Shown: one piece after another, positions 11,701-21,885 of the stretch
Position numbering within the stretch: position 1 is the stretch's first letter
Layout: the number at the start of each line of letters is the position of its first letter
Assembly (NCBI GenBank): GCA_949752735.1
Contig: OX457052.1
Coordinates: 37,112,868 to 37,176,867, forward strand
Direction of reading: 5' to 3'
Length of the DNA stretch: 64,000 nucleotides
Source: Lumbricus terrestris
Lineage: Eukaryota; Annelida; Clitellata; Crassiclitellata; Lumbricidae
Position numbers and translations under genes: made by a program
Notes under the pieces: generated by a model
Told to the model about the DNA's origin: nothing
The model's input: only the letters and a program-made list of their open reading frames with translations
The model's database searches: none

Positions 11701-13875
11701 GCGATTCAACACGAGATTGAGACGGGAACGGAAAGTCCTGTTAGGCAATCGCTGCGTCGGCAACCACTATCTGTATTACCCATCATCGACGAACAGGTGA
11801 ATCAGATGTTGCAGCAGCGACTTATCGAACCCTCCGCTTCCGCTTGGGCCAGTAATGTGGTTATGGTCACAAAGAAAGACGGAACCCCGAGATTTTGCGT
11901 AGATTATCGTGCAGTGAACACTAAGACTCGGAAAGACGCCTATCCGCTACCCCTCATCGGCGAAAGTCTCGACACGTTGGCCGGGGCGAGGTGGTTCAGC
12001 ACTTTTGACCTTCGTGCGGGCTACCATCAAGTCGCGGTACATCCCAGGGACCGTCATAAGACAGCTTTCATCACCAGAAGAGGAAGTTACCAATTTCGAG
12101 TCCTACCCTTCGGCCTCTGTAATTCGCTGGCCACCTTCTCACGAATGATGAACCTTGTGATGGCCGGACTGAACTTTGAAGTATGCCTCATTTACTTAGA
12201 CGACATTATTGTGTTCGCCGAAGATCTGGAGACACACCTGGACCGATTAACACAGGTGCTGGAACGTTTGGCCAAGGTGGGATTGAAATTGAAACCGTCC
12301 AAATGTCATTTGCTACAGCGACAAGTACTTTTCTTACGACATGTGATCAGTGAGCAGGGGATCACGACTGACCCAGAAAAGACAGCTGCTGTGAGAAATT
12401 GGCCGACTCCAAAGAACCTTAAAGAGGTGCGAGGTTTTATCGGGTTATGCTCGTATTATCGGAAGTTCGTCCCCGACTTCTCTGGAATCGCCAAGCCGCT
12501 GCATGCCCTGACAAGAAAAGGATGTCGGTTTATCTGGTCCGATGAGTGCGAGATGGCTTTCTCCCAGTTGAAGCAGCTTCTTATTGAGGCACCCATACTA
12601 GCCTTACCATTGGATGAGGGAATGTATGTGGTGGACACTGACGCATCAGGAGAGGCCATAGGAGCTGTCTTAGCGCAAATTCAGGGAGGACAGGAAAGAG
12701 TCATCTGCTATGGAAGCCGCCTCTGTTCAAGAGCTGAGCAGAATTACGATGTAACAAGGAGAGAGCTTCTTGCAATAGTGTATTTCCTAAAGACCTACCG
12801 GCCGTACCTGCTGGGACGGCGCTTCCTTCTTAGAACGGATCACTCTGCGCTTCAATGGTTGAGGAGGACTCCTCTTCCCATCGGACAGCAAGCGCGATGG
12901 CTATCCATCACCGAAGAATTTGAATTCGACATCCAGCACCGGGCAGGGACGGCACATCGAAATGCAGACGCTATGTCCCGCATTCCACCACAAATACAGG
13001 TTGTTCGGGAACTGCGAGACTTCTCTGATGGGCTAGCCGGCTTACCAATAGACTGGAGTAGAACTGTCATACGCGACGAGCAAAGAACCGATACTGATCT
13101 GGGCTGGGTGATTCAGAGGAAATTGGACTCAAGTGATCCGCCTTCGTATGAAAACGTAAGGAGTCAGAGCGGAGCCGTAAAGAACCTAATCTCCCAATGG
13201 CCGCAGTTGGAGTTGAGAGATGAACTGTTGGTACGGAAATGGCTGGATGCAGAGGATGGCAAAGTCGCTACCTACCAGTTGATTCCACCACCTAATCGTC
13301 GGTCGACGTTGATCCAGCTGTCGCACGAAGGAATAACTGGAGGGCACATGGGAATCAGACGAACCTTGTCCCAGCTACAGAAAAGAGCCTACTGGCCGGG
13401 GTGGCGAGAGGACGTTCGAATGGCACTGAGACGGTGCACACCCTGCGCTCAGTATTTCCGAGGCAAACCGCCCAAACAAGGACGACTGCAGTCCATGGTC
13501 GTAGGAGCGCCCATGGAATGTTTTGGAGTGGACATCACCGGACCGCATCCCACCTCCAGCAAAGGGCACCGGTATATCCTGACGGCTGTCGACCACTTCA
13601 CGCGCTGGGCGGAGGCACACCCGGTCCGCAACCAAGAAGCAGCCACCGTGGCCCGTGTTTTTGTGAGGGAAGTTTTCTGCCGATTCGGGTGCCCGCGCCA
13701 GATTTTGACGGACCAAGGGCCCTGCTTCGAGGCGGCCCTGTTTCAGGAACTGTGCCGTCTCCTCCAAATCGACAAAATCCGTACCACCCCCTATAAGCCG
13801 AGCACGAACGGCGCTGTTGAAAGATTTCATCGAACCCTGAACGCCCTCCTGGGAAAGGTGGTAGCCCAAAACTAG
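8101..13875 (+). CDS. gag-pol: Gypsy-1 Gag-Pol polyprotein (1924 codons, ends at a premature stop)
   Basis: One frame covers Gag, protease, RT, RNase H and most of integrase. The ATG at 8101 lies inside the 5' LTR; residues 1-210 come from the LTR and include an acidic start (MDSDSDSD) and a coiled-coil-like segment at about 40-95. Residues 211-607 have no recognisable domain and include a (GQ)n run. A retrotransposon Gag domain spans about 608-780, a CCHC knuckle (CFKCNQVGHLARVC) 877-890, and the protease DSG 938-940. RT has YLDD at 1365-1368; RNase H begins with DTD at 1512-1514. The integrase HHCC zinc region starts near 1742, and the catalytic triad is D1811, D1871, E1907 (D-59-D-35-E). 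Codon 1925 is TAG where Gypsy-2 has Gln, removing the integrase tail. A shorter Gag from an internal ATG at 9922 is possible. Confidence 0.92.
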   Translation: MDSDSDSDGVLQMETGHEEDKRCPEEMVDLETTDHSTNPDLILIYRQMATIEQFMERQADILTSLTDELGQVSVQQGRLNSRQEENEVRVKSLTESVAGGGARGNVEGSNPDKHPITGAVVLSTDTAYICPIPAHPVEGNQRSSHPRLGLEPATIDNKETLQGRVGHLTDPETLDLGPRLPQQRPGERAAVEPINWTGNSYGELAPPRVTIGTSKWDESTGGPREKGKIIMGPRFSRAEDLWEKVENGKENFPQDDPRGRDVQMKYFGARPKDLQGQGQGQGQRVNTTDMLHSQTIDYYDTNVLYRDFDFENYMRRKQDKLVKHGTEYKSDNDDSEITDLRALHKFELETKALGVEQNEGKTCTNPRFLVSDGKMGDSSLLSDDHVVSWDAHPRQSTTATPWAATFSPSSVPETEKFRSPSNTLSLVTASVTSAAIDFRFCESEAESKRIPTIVASVPQMFTYTPAPSRPIMSMVSLSSETQVTHSYEYIHWANGQPMYASYSRKMVPPVPVFPVYAFQMQPWPTTSTVLENPVMQLGTSSEMFSSASLNGQDNHLKTKEGRMVSLPSTEIRAAVEKQISTGGHVTSSSSTEKEEATENVPTSAADSMREKVRSHMKLGHYNGKTSVEVFLKKFEVCSKNNRWTEDEKLAQLTCALVEPVDQLLYEFDSDTITTCADLMDRLRLRHGSTDQTVLYQTQLSARRQKGGEDLGSLVQDIRRLMILAFPGPRSTHCETIAIKAFLDALRDKELALKVREREPVTLDSAYKTAMRLEGYRRADEDGMDRQERRPGRIKIVKESDETEDCDTKEFREDIARQLKQLSDRMDCLLKTSSTEKQYPRWQPQNTSSAGRGTNYMNQRWNQKPNETERRTTDNRRCFKCNQVGHLARVCPRRINSSSTGEQDEYEGPGVSNARHVKGNSDAYLSVTIRGKKLLALLDSGSEMTLCPASLVDSKEIIGSSQLLQAANGSAIRVMGETVLKLKIEGQAFEIPCLVTEQVTELILGLSWMVKENVLWHMGKRWVLVRNLWFTVHGKPRSGLCRKIVVSRDVQVPSNSEMDITTHAVLPNLKVVTTRWAVRPQLLDSGLILAGTLLPHRTFDLPLRVMNPTGRPIWIKKGIHCTAEPVIVADEEPPTTIESIRAIITETPRKPTEDEVARILAPLWKESASDVPEGVQERLQRIILDHQKAFSLSEWDLGFTDAIQHEIETGTESPVRQSLRRQPLSVLPIIDEQVNQMLQQRLIEPSASAWASNVVMVTKKDGTPRFCVDYRAVNTKTRKDAYPLPLIGESLDTLAGARWFSTFDLRAGYHQVAVHPRDRHKTAFITRRGSYQFRVLPFGLCNSLATFSRMMNLVMAGLNFEVCLIYLDDIIVFAEDLETHLDRLTQVLERLAKVGLKLKPSKCHLLQRQVLFLRHVISEQGITTDPEKTAAVRNWPTPKNLKEVRGFIGLCSYYRKFVPDFSGIAKPLHALTRKGCRFIWSDECEMAFSQLKQLLIEAPILALPLDEGMYVVDTDASGEAIGAVLAQIQGGQERVICYGSRLCSRAEQNYDVTRRELLAIVYFLKTYRPYLLGRRFLLRTDHSALQWLRRTPLPIGQQARWLSITEEFEFDIQHRAGTAHRNADAMSRIPPQIQVVRELRDFSDGLAGLPIDWSRTVIRDEQRTDTDLGWVIQRKLDSSDPPSYENVRSQSGAVKNLISQWPQLELRDELLVRKWLDAEDGKVATYQLIPPPNRRSTLIQLSHEGITGGHMGIRRTLSQLQKRAYWPGWREDVRMALRRCTPCAQYFRGKPPKQGRLQSMVVGAPMECFGVDITGPHPTSSKGHRYILTAVDHFTRWAEAHPVRNQEAATVARVFVREVFCRFGCPRQILTDQGPCFEAALFQELCRLLQIDKIRTTPYKPSTNGAVERFHRTLNALLGKVVAQN
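8731..8750 (+). other. Gypsy-1 primer-binding site
   Basis: Two bases after the LTR the sequence TGGCACCAGCAAGTGGGA (8733-8750) begins with TGG, complementary to a tRNA CCA end. It resembles the Gypsy-2 site (TGGTACTAAGAAGTGGGG). The primer tRNA cannot be named with certainty. The site lies within the open Gag frame. Confidence 0.6.
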
Positions 13876-14514
13876 CGGGATTGGGACGTGCATCTACCCT
13901 ACGTCCTGGCAGCCTACCGAGCCAGTGAGAGTGAAAGCACCGGATTCACTCCGAATCGGCTGTTTCTGTCAAGGGAATTGTGCATGCCTATTGATTTAGT
14001 GCTTGGGGATGTTTGGGACATGAATACCTTGCTAAATGTGGATGATTTTGTTGCAAATCAAATTGAAAATGTACAAACAGGTTTCGAAACCGCCAGGAAA
14101 TTTATGCAGCGCCAGGCAATTACTAGGAGTGCCCGCTATAATTTGAGGGTCAAATCGGCCACTTTCTCCATTGGGTCCTGGGTTTGGTATTTCTACCCGA
14201 GGCGGCGACCTGGGGTAAAAGAAAAATGGAACAAACTTTACACTGGACCCTACCGAGTTGTAGCACAACTGAGCCCGGTTCTCTATAGCATACAGAAATC
14301 GGCCCGGTCACAAGCGAAGTTGGTTTATGTTGATAAACTTAAGCTGTACGAAGGAGAGACCCCTAAGGATTGGGATATGGACCTTAATCCCGACCCGGTT
14401 GGGCCAGTTGACCTGGAAGCTTTGGCGGAGGCCCATGATTTGGAAGAAGAGGAAATGGGAACCCCTCAGAGACCACGTAGAAACATTGTACGGCCTCGGC
14501 GATATAGGGAGTGA
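13876..14514 (+). pseudogene. Gypsy-1 integrase C-terminal region, separated by the TAG codon
   Basis: This is the same reading frame as Gag-Pol, continuing after the stop at 13873-13875 to TGA at 14512-14514. It holds the conserved LPYVLAAYRASESES block, a GPY-type module (LYTGPYRVVAQL) and an acidic tail ending near RPRRYRE. Gypsy-2 carries the equivalent region uninterrupted. A one-base change (CAG to TAG) explains the break; stop-codon readthrough is possible but has no supporting signal here. Confidence 0.85.
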
Positions 14515-17377
14515 GGTTGTAATGTAATGTGATATGATAGGGTAGCCTGTCGCATAATGGCGACAAGTTGTGAATAGGGAATAGAATCTTCTCTGCTTTA
14601 GTTGTTGTTTTTGATGATCTCTATATTATATGTGGCCTTGCGATGTAGGTTTACATTTTTATTTTAATGTGCGTTGATATATTGTGCTTTCTTACTGTGT
14701 AACTATGTGAAAGTGATTACAGTAATGAAGTGTAATATGATGATATATGTTAAGTGAGAATGCATAGTTTTATTCGTGTGAAGTGTAACTTAAGTGTTTA
14801 AGATTACATGTGTGTCCTCTGATGATCGTAAGATAAAAGTAACTATGTAGATGAGATGAATAATAAAGAAATGTGAATAAGAGAAGAGAAAACCAAGTAA
14901 ACATACTTGTACTTGTCTCGTGTAGAATCCCTCCAGGTCGCATAATGGCGACGGGATCCTTGAAGAGAGAAGAGTGATATTCTCTGGTTTAGTTGCCTTT
15001 TGATGAATGATGTAGGAATACATTCTTTTTGGTTTCTTGTGCATTTCTGTGTGTTTGCTGATCTCAGAGGATGATTTTAGCATAAGTGTTTAGTAGCATT
15101 CAGTAGTAATTACATGTAAGTAACACAGTGTAATGTGATGGTACTAGACCATTTGATAAGTGTTAGTCCTGTATGTATAAATAAAATATTTAGTTGCTAA
15201 ATTGGTATAAATATTAGAATTGCTTCTTGTTGCCACGAAGAAGGGCTGATGTTGTGTTTGTATGTCAATTGCATAATAATGATTGCAAGTTAGAAGGCTG
15301 CATGGTGGTTGAAAGATAACCTCGTGTGAATGGTTGAATGAGTAACTGATGATGGTAAGAGTTGGTAGAGCACCCAATTGTAAGCATCGCCCTGGGAGTT
15401 GGTAAGTAAGTTGGATTATAGATTTGTAGGTAGACTCACTATTTAGCCGTCAGTGGAAATTGCATGCAATGGTGAAGCTGTGCCTGTGGATTAGTGACGA
15501 GATGAATTCGTCCAGTCTTAGACTACTTCCTGTAGAGGTTGTAATGTAAAAAGTAAGTAAGTAAGTATATACTTTATTGAACCGCCTGCAAACGCACTGC
15601 GGGAACAAGGTACAAGAACAGAATAATTAATGCAAGTATACAATCAAGACAAATAGAAATATGCAATTCAATAGACACATTATACAACTACATAATAGAC
15701 ATGTTGTGAACTATACAGGAGAGAACTTAGGCTAGACAGGGAAAAAAATATATTGTCACTTGAATAGCAACCGTGTTATAAAGCCACATCTGGTAAGTGC
15801 GTCTGCATGAGGAATCATGTGATGATTATAGGATATTATAGGATATGGGAATAAGTCCTTTATGCCTTGGGTATGCTTAACTGAGCAGTAATTCCTTCTT
15901 CGATCCGGGTAGCTAAGCCTTGATGTAATAAGGTATGGTATGCATGTGGTATACATTAGTGTCCTAGGTTTATGATCTGACGTTGCTTCATCTCTGTAGT
16001 AGTGGCTTAGTGTAGAAAGAATGAATGCCTGTAAAACACAGCTTAAGTTTTAAGTTTGCTGTATATGTTTGGCTTGGTGAATGGGTGAACCTTGGTTTCG
16101 GATTGTGATAGAAAAGATGGTTTGTGGAAATCAAACAAGGTCTAAGTGATAGTGTAAGGTAGTGTGAATGAGAGTGACTGAGTGTGCTTGAAAAGGGATG
16201 ATGGCTTCCGACTTCTGTAGCGTCTTTCGTTGAAGACCCTGTGTGTGAATGTGTGTGTCTGAGATTTAGTGTGGTATTATAGCCATAATATTGTGTAAGG
16301 TATTGATTCTTCTATAGCGATTCTGTTGATTATGATTATTATATGTGAATTTTTGTATAGCGCTACCGCTGTATAAAGATGTACTAATGATTAATGTAAG
16401 ATTTGGCGCCGGAACATGACTACATGTGTTAAGAGGACTTTCTCTCGCTAGGGTTCCGTGCAATTGTTGGAAGTAGGAAGGTAGTTAAGTGTTGATTGTC
16501 GATGATTTGCTAAAAATAGTTAAGGTGTGCTGTAAACTTATGGTGCTCGAGCGAAGGCACATATTTGGATAATGGTAGTGTGTATTAAAACTTAGTTGTA
16601 TTCTGTTGGTAGGCATGATTACTAGAGTTGCGCTGAAAAGGTTAAACTTCTTTTGTAGGTTAAGTGACCCGTTAAGATGGAGGACAAGGTTGATATAGTG
16701 AAACTCATATGCCCTTGGGTAAGGAATCAGGAGTGGTGGAAGGTGGAGGCGATCATTATAACACTGTTTACCATTAGGAGAGCCACTTGGTTCTGGCCTT
16801 TCCTGGTTTAAGAAGGACGCTGCCTGAGTTGTTGCAAACCGTAAGGTAAAAGTTTAGATGTACCCGGTCCCTATAATCTTGAATCATGGAATTTAACGCA
16901 TTATACCGGTTGTGAATTGTGGATAATATTTTCGTTGGTTATTTTACGTGGAACTGATTGTGCTGATGAAGATATGATTTTAGTTGGTTGTGTTACTGAG
17001 TTGCCTTGGAAATGCTATGTCCTGCATTGCTATGTTTTACTCTTCCGTGTGGAGATATTATTGCTATATGATGTATGTAATTTGATGGCAGGTAATAGTG
17101 ATAAAAACTGCAACAGTTTCTATGAATGAAAAGATTAGTAGTACTTCGTTGGTCAGTTTGAGGACCTCTGTTAGTTAAGAACTGTTTTGGGCATTTGTGA
17201 ACCCTTATGACTGACTAATACTCAGTCATTGTACAAATTTCTATGTCTTATACCTATGTAACTTTTGAGACAATGTAAGATGTTAAATGATAGATAAGAT
17301 GTAAGTGCCATGTATCAGGTTCGAGCTCGGGAGTTTGGTTTAAATTTCCCAGGATACTGGTAAATTTAAAAAAGTAA
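14515..17377 (+). other. Gypsy-1 long 3' internal region without coding sequence
   Basis: About 2.9 kb between pol and the polypurine tract, AT-rich, with no ORF longer than about 100 codons and no envelope-like segment. It holds two copies of a small hairpin, TGTCGCATAATGGCGACA at 14548-14565 and a near copy at 14937-14952, each followed by a similar 'tctctg.tttagtt' stretch. It also carries a SINE-like fragment near 15552-15740. Confidence 0.7.
15552..15740 (-). repeat. SINE/LINE tail fragment (family b) inside Gypsy-1
   Basis: The stretch starts with (AAGT)n followed by 'actttattgaaccgcctgc' and 'aaacgcactgcgggaacaag'. It matches the ends at 23951-24165 and 30437-30500. It is a minus-oriented retroelement 3' end with a tetranucleotide tail, carried inside Gypsy-1. 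Confidence 0.5.
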
Positions 17378-17388
17378 GTGGGAGAGGG
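17378..17388 (+). other. Gypsy-1 polypurine tract
   Basis: GTGGGAGAGGG directly abuts the 3' LTR start TGTAGCG, the expected plus-strand primer position for reverse transcription. Confidence 0.85.
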
Positions 17389-18847
17389 TGTAGCGAACCA
17401 GGTTGCTACTAGCCACCTTACTTATTTACTTAAGTAAGGCCGCTATTTCTATTGCGAATTCATGGGTGCTATGATTAGCGCAAATCGATGCGGTCATCGC
17501 TATTTTTAGCTTCCCCATGCATTTGTCAATGGAATTTTCCACCACCTGCGATTTTTGATTGGTTGGACATCACGCGATGTTTTAGGCGCCAAGAAGCGGT
17601 CTTCTTAGGCAAAATTAACGCGCAAACTGTCAGTCTGGACAAGGAAATTGAACGGGTGACACCTATGTCGATCGATTTCTTAAATTGTGGTAAAATTATA
17701 CAGATCCGGCTCCGGCAAGTTTCCAGAACCAGGAGGACAAGGTTCCTTGGTAATTGGTTTGTCGATAAATGATGGTGAATCGTTTCGGGCACCGATTAAA
17801 CGCATAATCGAAATTTTATGGGAGAAATTGTGACGTTGGCTGAAGACACAATAAATCTTACAAGACGGGAAACGTGGATCGGCTGTCTTGAATATATCAA
17901 TGGAACAGGGAAGTATAGCCATGCTAACCTATTGAGCTCGAACCAGAATTAAGTGTAAATCGATAAAACTTGCATTGCTAATTTTGACGCTGTTTAATTG
18001 AATCTACTCAGTCTGTGAACTGGGACAATAAATCTTAAATTAGTAAAGGAGCATAGTTAGTATTTAGAAGACCTTGATAGCTACCTATTACTATTGATTT
18101 CGTTTCTACTACTGTACAAATAATTGATAATGAGCGACGGACAGTCACCCGATTAATTGTAAAATAAATAACGCTTAAATAAGGAAACTGTGTATTTATT
18201 ATTGCTATTAAAACCCGATGGACTCGGACAGTGACTCAGACGGTGTACTGCAGATGGAAACAGGACACGAGGAGGACAAGAGGTGTCCTGAAGAAATGGT
18301 TGATTTGGAAACGACTGACCATTCAACAAACCCTGACCTGATTTTGATATACCGACAAATGGCGACTATAGAACAATTTATGGAGCGCCAGGCTGATATT
18401 CTAACCAGTTTAACTGATGAATTAGGCCAGGTTTCTGTACAACAGGGCAGACTAAATTCTCGCCAAGAAGAGAATGAAGTAAGAGTTAAGTCCCTAACTG
18501 AAAGTGTAGCGGGTGGTGGAGCTAGGGGAAATGTTGAGGGATCGAACCCAGATAAGCACCCTATCACAGGGGCTGTTGTGCTCTCAACAGACACCGCGTA
18601 CATATGTCCGATACCGGCTCATCCTGAGGAAGGTAACCAGAGAAGCTCCCACCATAGGTTAGGACTTGAACCGGCTACCATTGATAATAAGGAAACCCTA
18701 CAGGGAAGGGTGGGGCACCTTACCGACCCGGAAACCCTTGATCTGGGACCCAGACTCCCTCAACAACGCCCAGGGGAGCGCGCAGCAGTGGAACCCATTA
18801 ATTGGACAGGAAATAGTTATGGAGAGCTGGCGCCCCCGCGCGTAACA
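17389..18847 (+). repeat. Gypsy-1 3' LTR (1459 bp)
   Basis: Near-identical to 7272-8730 at an offset of 10117. The LTR-borne Gag start is again open (from 18218) and runs out of the element to a stop at 18866-18868. Differences from the 5' LTR include two amino-acid changes in that frame (Val to Glu, Pro to His). Confidence 0.93.
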
Positions 18848-19200
18848 GAATTGCGCCCATTTACTTAGAATAAAACATTAAAGCTTACTTCATAAGGTTC
18901 TCATTATTGCTTCTAATTTATTAATGTTCAATTCCATTAATATACAGAAAGTCATTTATTTAAGAAAATAATTATACACTTTAAATCCGAAAATATAGGG
19001 GCGATTTTAAGTAGGGGGAGACTTTGTATCGTAGAGGGGTAGATTCTATTTCGACGGCGACACTTTATTCCGATACAGAGTCTCCCCCGGATACTCTGTA
19101 TCAGCAAGGGGGAGACTCTGTTTCGGGGGGAGACTTTACTTCGTGACACCGGCCAGGGGTTCCGCGGCAGTTTGATAGAAATTTTGATGGCACCAACTGA
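18848..19200 (+). repeat. Host core repeat copy III, right part, with hairpin-rich segment
   Basis: It continues the repeat split by Gypsy-1 and matches 24217-24500 and 44729-45015. The part at 18985-19165 is a run of GGGGGAGACT-type motifs in both orientations, including GATACAGAGTCTCCCCC facing its near complement, and ends TTTCGTGACACCGG. From 19200 to 19480 nothing further was identified. Confidence 0.65.
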
Positions 19201-19479
19201 AATCACATAAGTGGCCTATAATATCAATAATGAGAAGATTCTTTCTCAGCTTTCACCCATTCTTGCATGCTTAAAATAACATTATTACGTGAATATATTA
19301 TTGTTTTCTATAATAGGCTATGTTGTTAATTATCTTACTTGTTGTTCGGAAGGTATGTGCATCAAATGGGAATCTATAGGCTTGCAGGATTGTGTCCCTA
19401 TTTTAAGCTGTCCAGACGGACAAACAAAGCATTTTCATAATTGGTTTTAAACTATTTGGATCGACGCTCGAGATCTTTT

Positions 19480-21885
19480 CTGATTAAAGATAATGTGCTG
19501 AACAATTATATAGGCTAACGACTTGTTTAGTTTATTCTCGTCTTGATCAGTATATTTTTGAAAAGCCGGTGGTTAAATATTTCATCCAGAGGTCGCGGAT
19601 ATTCGAATTTTTGCTGAACCTTAACTATAAGCTTAGTTATAGCCATTTATCGAATTCATTATATGCATTTATTGCGAATATTGCAAGCCTGGGCCCTGGG
19701 CCTATACTACCTATTGGCTTTTCTGAAAATCAATTAGATTATTGTGAAGAAAGCACTTTTCAGTAACGTAACCAGCAAACGAAGCTGAAACTTCCCAAAT
19801 AAGCTCAAGTCCCTCTGCCCACTATTCTATTCTATTCTATTCTATTTTGGGATTTATAAAGCGCTTCTCACAGTACAACCTAATCAGAGGCGCTCCCAGT
19901 GCGAAGAACTCCTGGAAAAAGAAAAGTCTTAAGACAACGGGCAGAAAAAGTAAAGCCTCCAGATAAAATCTGGGAACGAATAATAGGAGGAACGCCATTC
20001 CACAGTAAAGGGCAGACAGAGGCAAAGGCGCGATGTTGGGCTGTGGTAGTCCGAGATCGTGGTACAAGAAGATCGTGACGGTCTAAAGAGCGGAGAGGAC
20101 GTCCAACGGTAGCAGAGAAAGGCTTCCTAATAAGATCACAAAGGTAGCGGGGCGCTTGACCCAAAAACATCTTATAGGTAAGAAAAAGAATTTTATATTG
20201 AATCCGGGCAGTCAAAGGAAGCCAGTGAAGGTGCTCAGTCATGAAAGTCGAAATGTGAGAGAAATGAGGAAGGCGGGCAATCAAACGTGCAGATGCATTA
20301 AGTACCGATTGAAGAGGAGCCAGGCGGAATTTAGGTAGGCCAATGAGTAACGAGTTACAATAGTCAATGCGGGAACAGATGAAGGCATGGACCATAGAAG
20401 AAAAAATCGATGAAGAGACAGATCGCCTAATGGCACGTAAACGTCGCAGATGATAGAAACTGGACCGAGAAATATTAGAAATATGTGTAGAGAAGGAAAG
20501 AGTATTGTCAATAGTAACACCCAGGTCACGGACATTTGTCACAAAAGTAAATTGAGGAAAGTGCTTGGCAAGTAAAACGTAATCAAGCTTGTTAAGCTGT
20601 TGACGGACACTATCTATCGTGTCATTCACCACACTCATGACGGTTGAGCCCCATGCAAACGATTCTTTTATGTTGAAGATGAATCATTTTGCGTCTCCAT
20701 AATTATACTTGCCTCTCTAAGATGTGTACAAGACTTAAACCTGGCACAAATTTTGCAGTAAACCTTAAATGGGATAGGCCTACTTTAACACAACTTGTCC
20801 ATAACACGTACTGATCCAGAAGAGAGCGTATTTTTATTTTTCAATATTCTATCATCTGTCAGATGGGTGGAAAGTTGTTGGCGAAATAGAGCAGAAATGC
20901 AGCTGTTACCTCACAGAGTTTTGTGCACTGGGCCTACACTTCTAAAAGTCTAAAGCAAGACAGTGGGCATGCAGGTAGACCTGTTTGTAATGTGATCCTG
21001 TTGACTGCACCAGAAGTGCAAAATACGTAGGCTACATTTTATCTGAATATTAGGCCTACATACTTTTACAAGATACAACTGCAGGTTGTGCATTTCTTGA
21101 AATACTTGACGAATGAAACGCGCAGGGTTCCGCGAGCAAATAGTGCTTTGAGGAAGGTTCCGCCACTACAAAAAGGTTGAAAACCACTGGCCTACCGTAT
21201 ACAGTGTATTGCCAGCAGTGAAAGTCTCCGAAAGGATATTAAAAGGATGATTCATCATTTAGGCTACCATTCGTTATTTCCTGGGTAGCCTATGATAACA
21301 TATCGCTTAATCTGAGCTTTGGCTTCTGGAAATTATTTGCGGTAAAATAGAATTTGATTAGTAAAAAATAATTACATAATCTATCGCTTTAGCGTTCTAA
21401 ATATTATTATTCGTCTGACGCAGCGTTTTTAGGTCTATTTTTCATGAATCCCACTTCTGCCTTGGCATGAATGCGTTTCATCAATCCAGCTTCTATTTGA
21501 GCAATAATTTAATTTTTATCGATCGATCCTGCTTTCTATTTAAAAACAATTATTTTTCATGAGTCCAGCTCCAATTGATGCAAATCTATTGATCGTGAAA
21601 ATACTTTCACCAATCCGACTTCTATTTAGCAGGAATTATTTTCGTCAATCCATGGATGCAACGGTGAATAATTTAGAACGCTAAAGTTATATAATTACGA
21701 AGAATTCTTGCTTAAATAGAATGGATTGATGGAGGTAATTCTTGCTTAAATTGAGGTTGGATTGATGAAAATGCTCCTTTCTTAAATGTAAACTCAATGA
21801 CGAGAAAATTTAATAACCTAGGACTACTAACTTAAAGAGTAAACCTAACGTACTGTAGTAATGTGCGTAATTGTAGGCCTAGTAT
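19480..21885 (+). repeat. Host core repeat copy I, left part
   Basis: Starts 'tgattaaagataatgtgctg' and runs parallel to 33820-35418 with many small differences, apart from the LINE insertion at 19826-20607. It includes 'aaaggttgaaaaccactggc' near 21180, which resembles a hAT terminal segment. No host gene is visible; the short ORFs are not conserved between the copies. Confidence 0.75.
19826..20607 (-). mobile_element. 5'-truncated LINE (CR1/L2-like ORF2 C-terminus)
   Basis: The minus-strand frame shows late ORF2 motifs: TNVRDLGVTIDNTLSFSTHI, SRIDYCNSLLIGLP, LQSVLNASARLIARLP, HLHWLPLTARIQYKILFLTYK (cited in part) and a WNGVPP block. The frame is open from the insertion edge to the stop at 19880. 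The 3' tail is (ATTCT)n at 19826-19848, preceded on the element strand by 'gcgcctctgatta' and 'gcgctttataaat'. Target duplication CACTAT flanks it (19820-19825 and 20608-20613). Copy II at about 34168 keeps the empty site. The first residues of the longest ORF come from flanking host sequence. Confidence 0.85.

Larger units (their letters stand above)
7272..18847 (+). mobile_element. Gypsy-1: near-complete Ty3/Gypsy LTR retrotransposon
   Basis: An 11,576-bp element bounded by LTRs at 7272-8730 and 17389-18847, with 4-bp target duplication GAAT (7268-7271 and 18848-18851). By eye the LTRs differ at about six positions in 1459, so the insertion is recent. Order: 5' LTR, primer-binding site, one Gag-Pol frame (protease, RT, RNase H, integrase), 2.9 kb without coding sequence, polypurine tract, 3' LTR. 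The gene order PR-RT-RH-IN and the GPY module place it in Ty3/Gypsy; no chromodomain and no envelope gene were seen. Odd features are the Gag frame that begins inside the LTR and a single nonsense codon at 13873. A solo LTR of the same family lies at 21886-23344. Confidence 0.93.

Noticed and set aside
19148..21199. A complete hAT element between CAGGGGTTCCGC and AACCACTG
   Set aside because: Both ends look hAT-like, but no 8-bp duplication matches and copy II lacks the left end.
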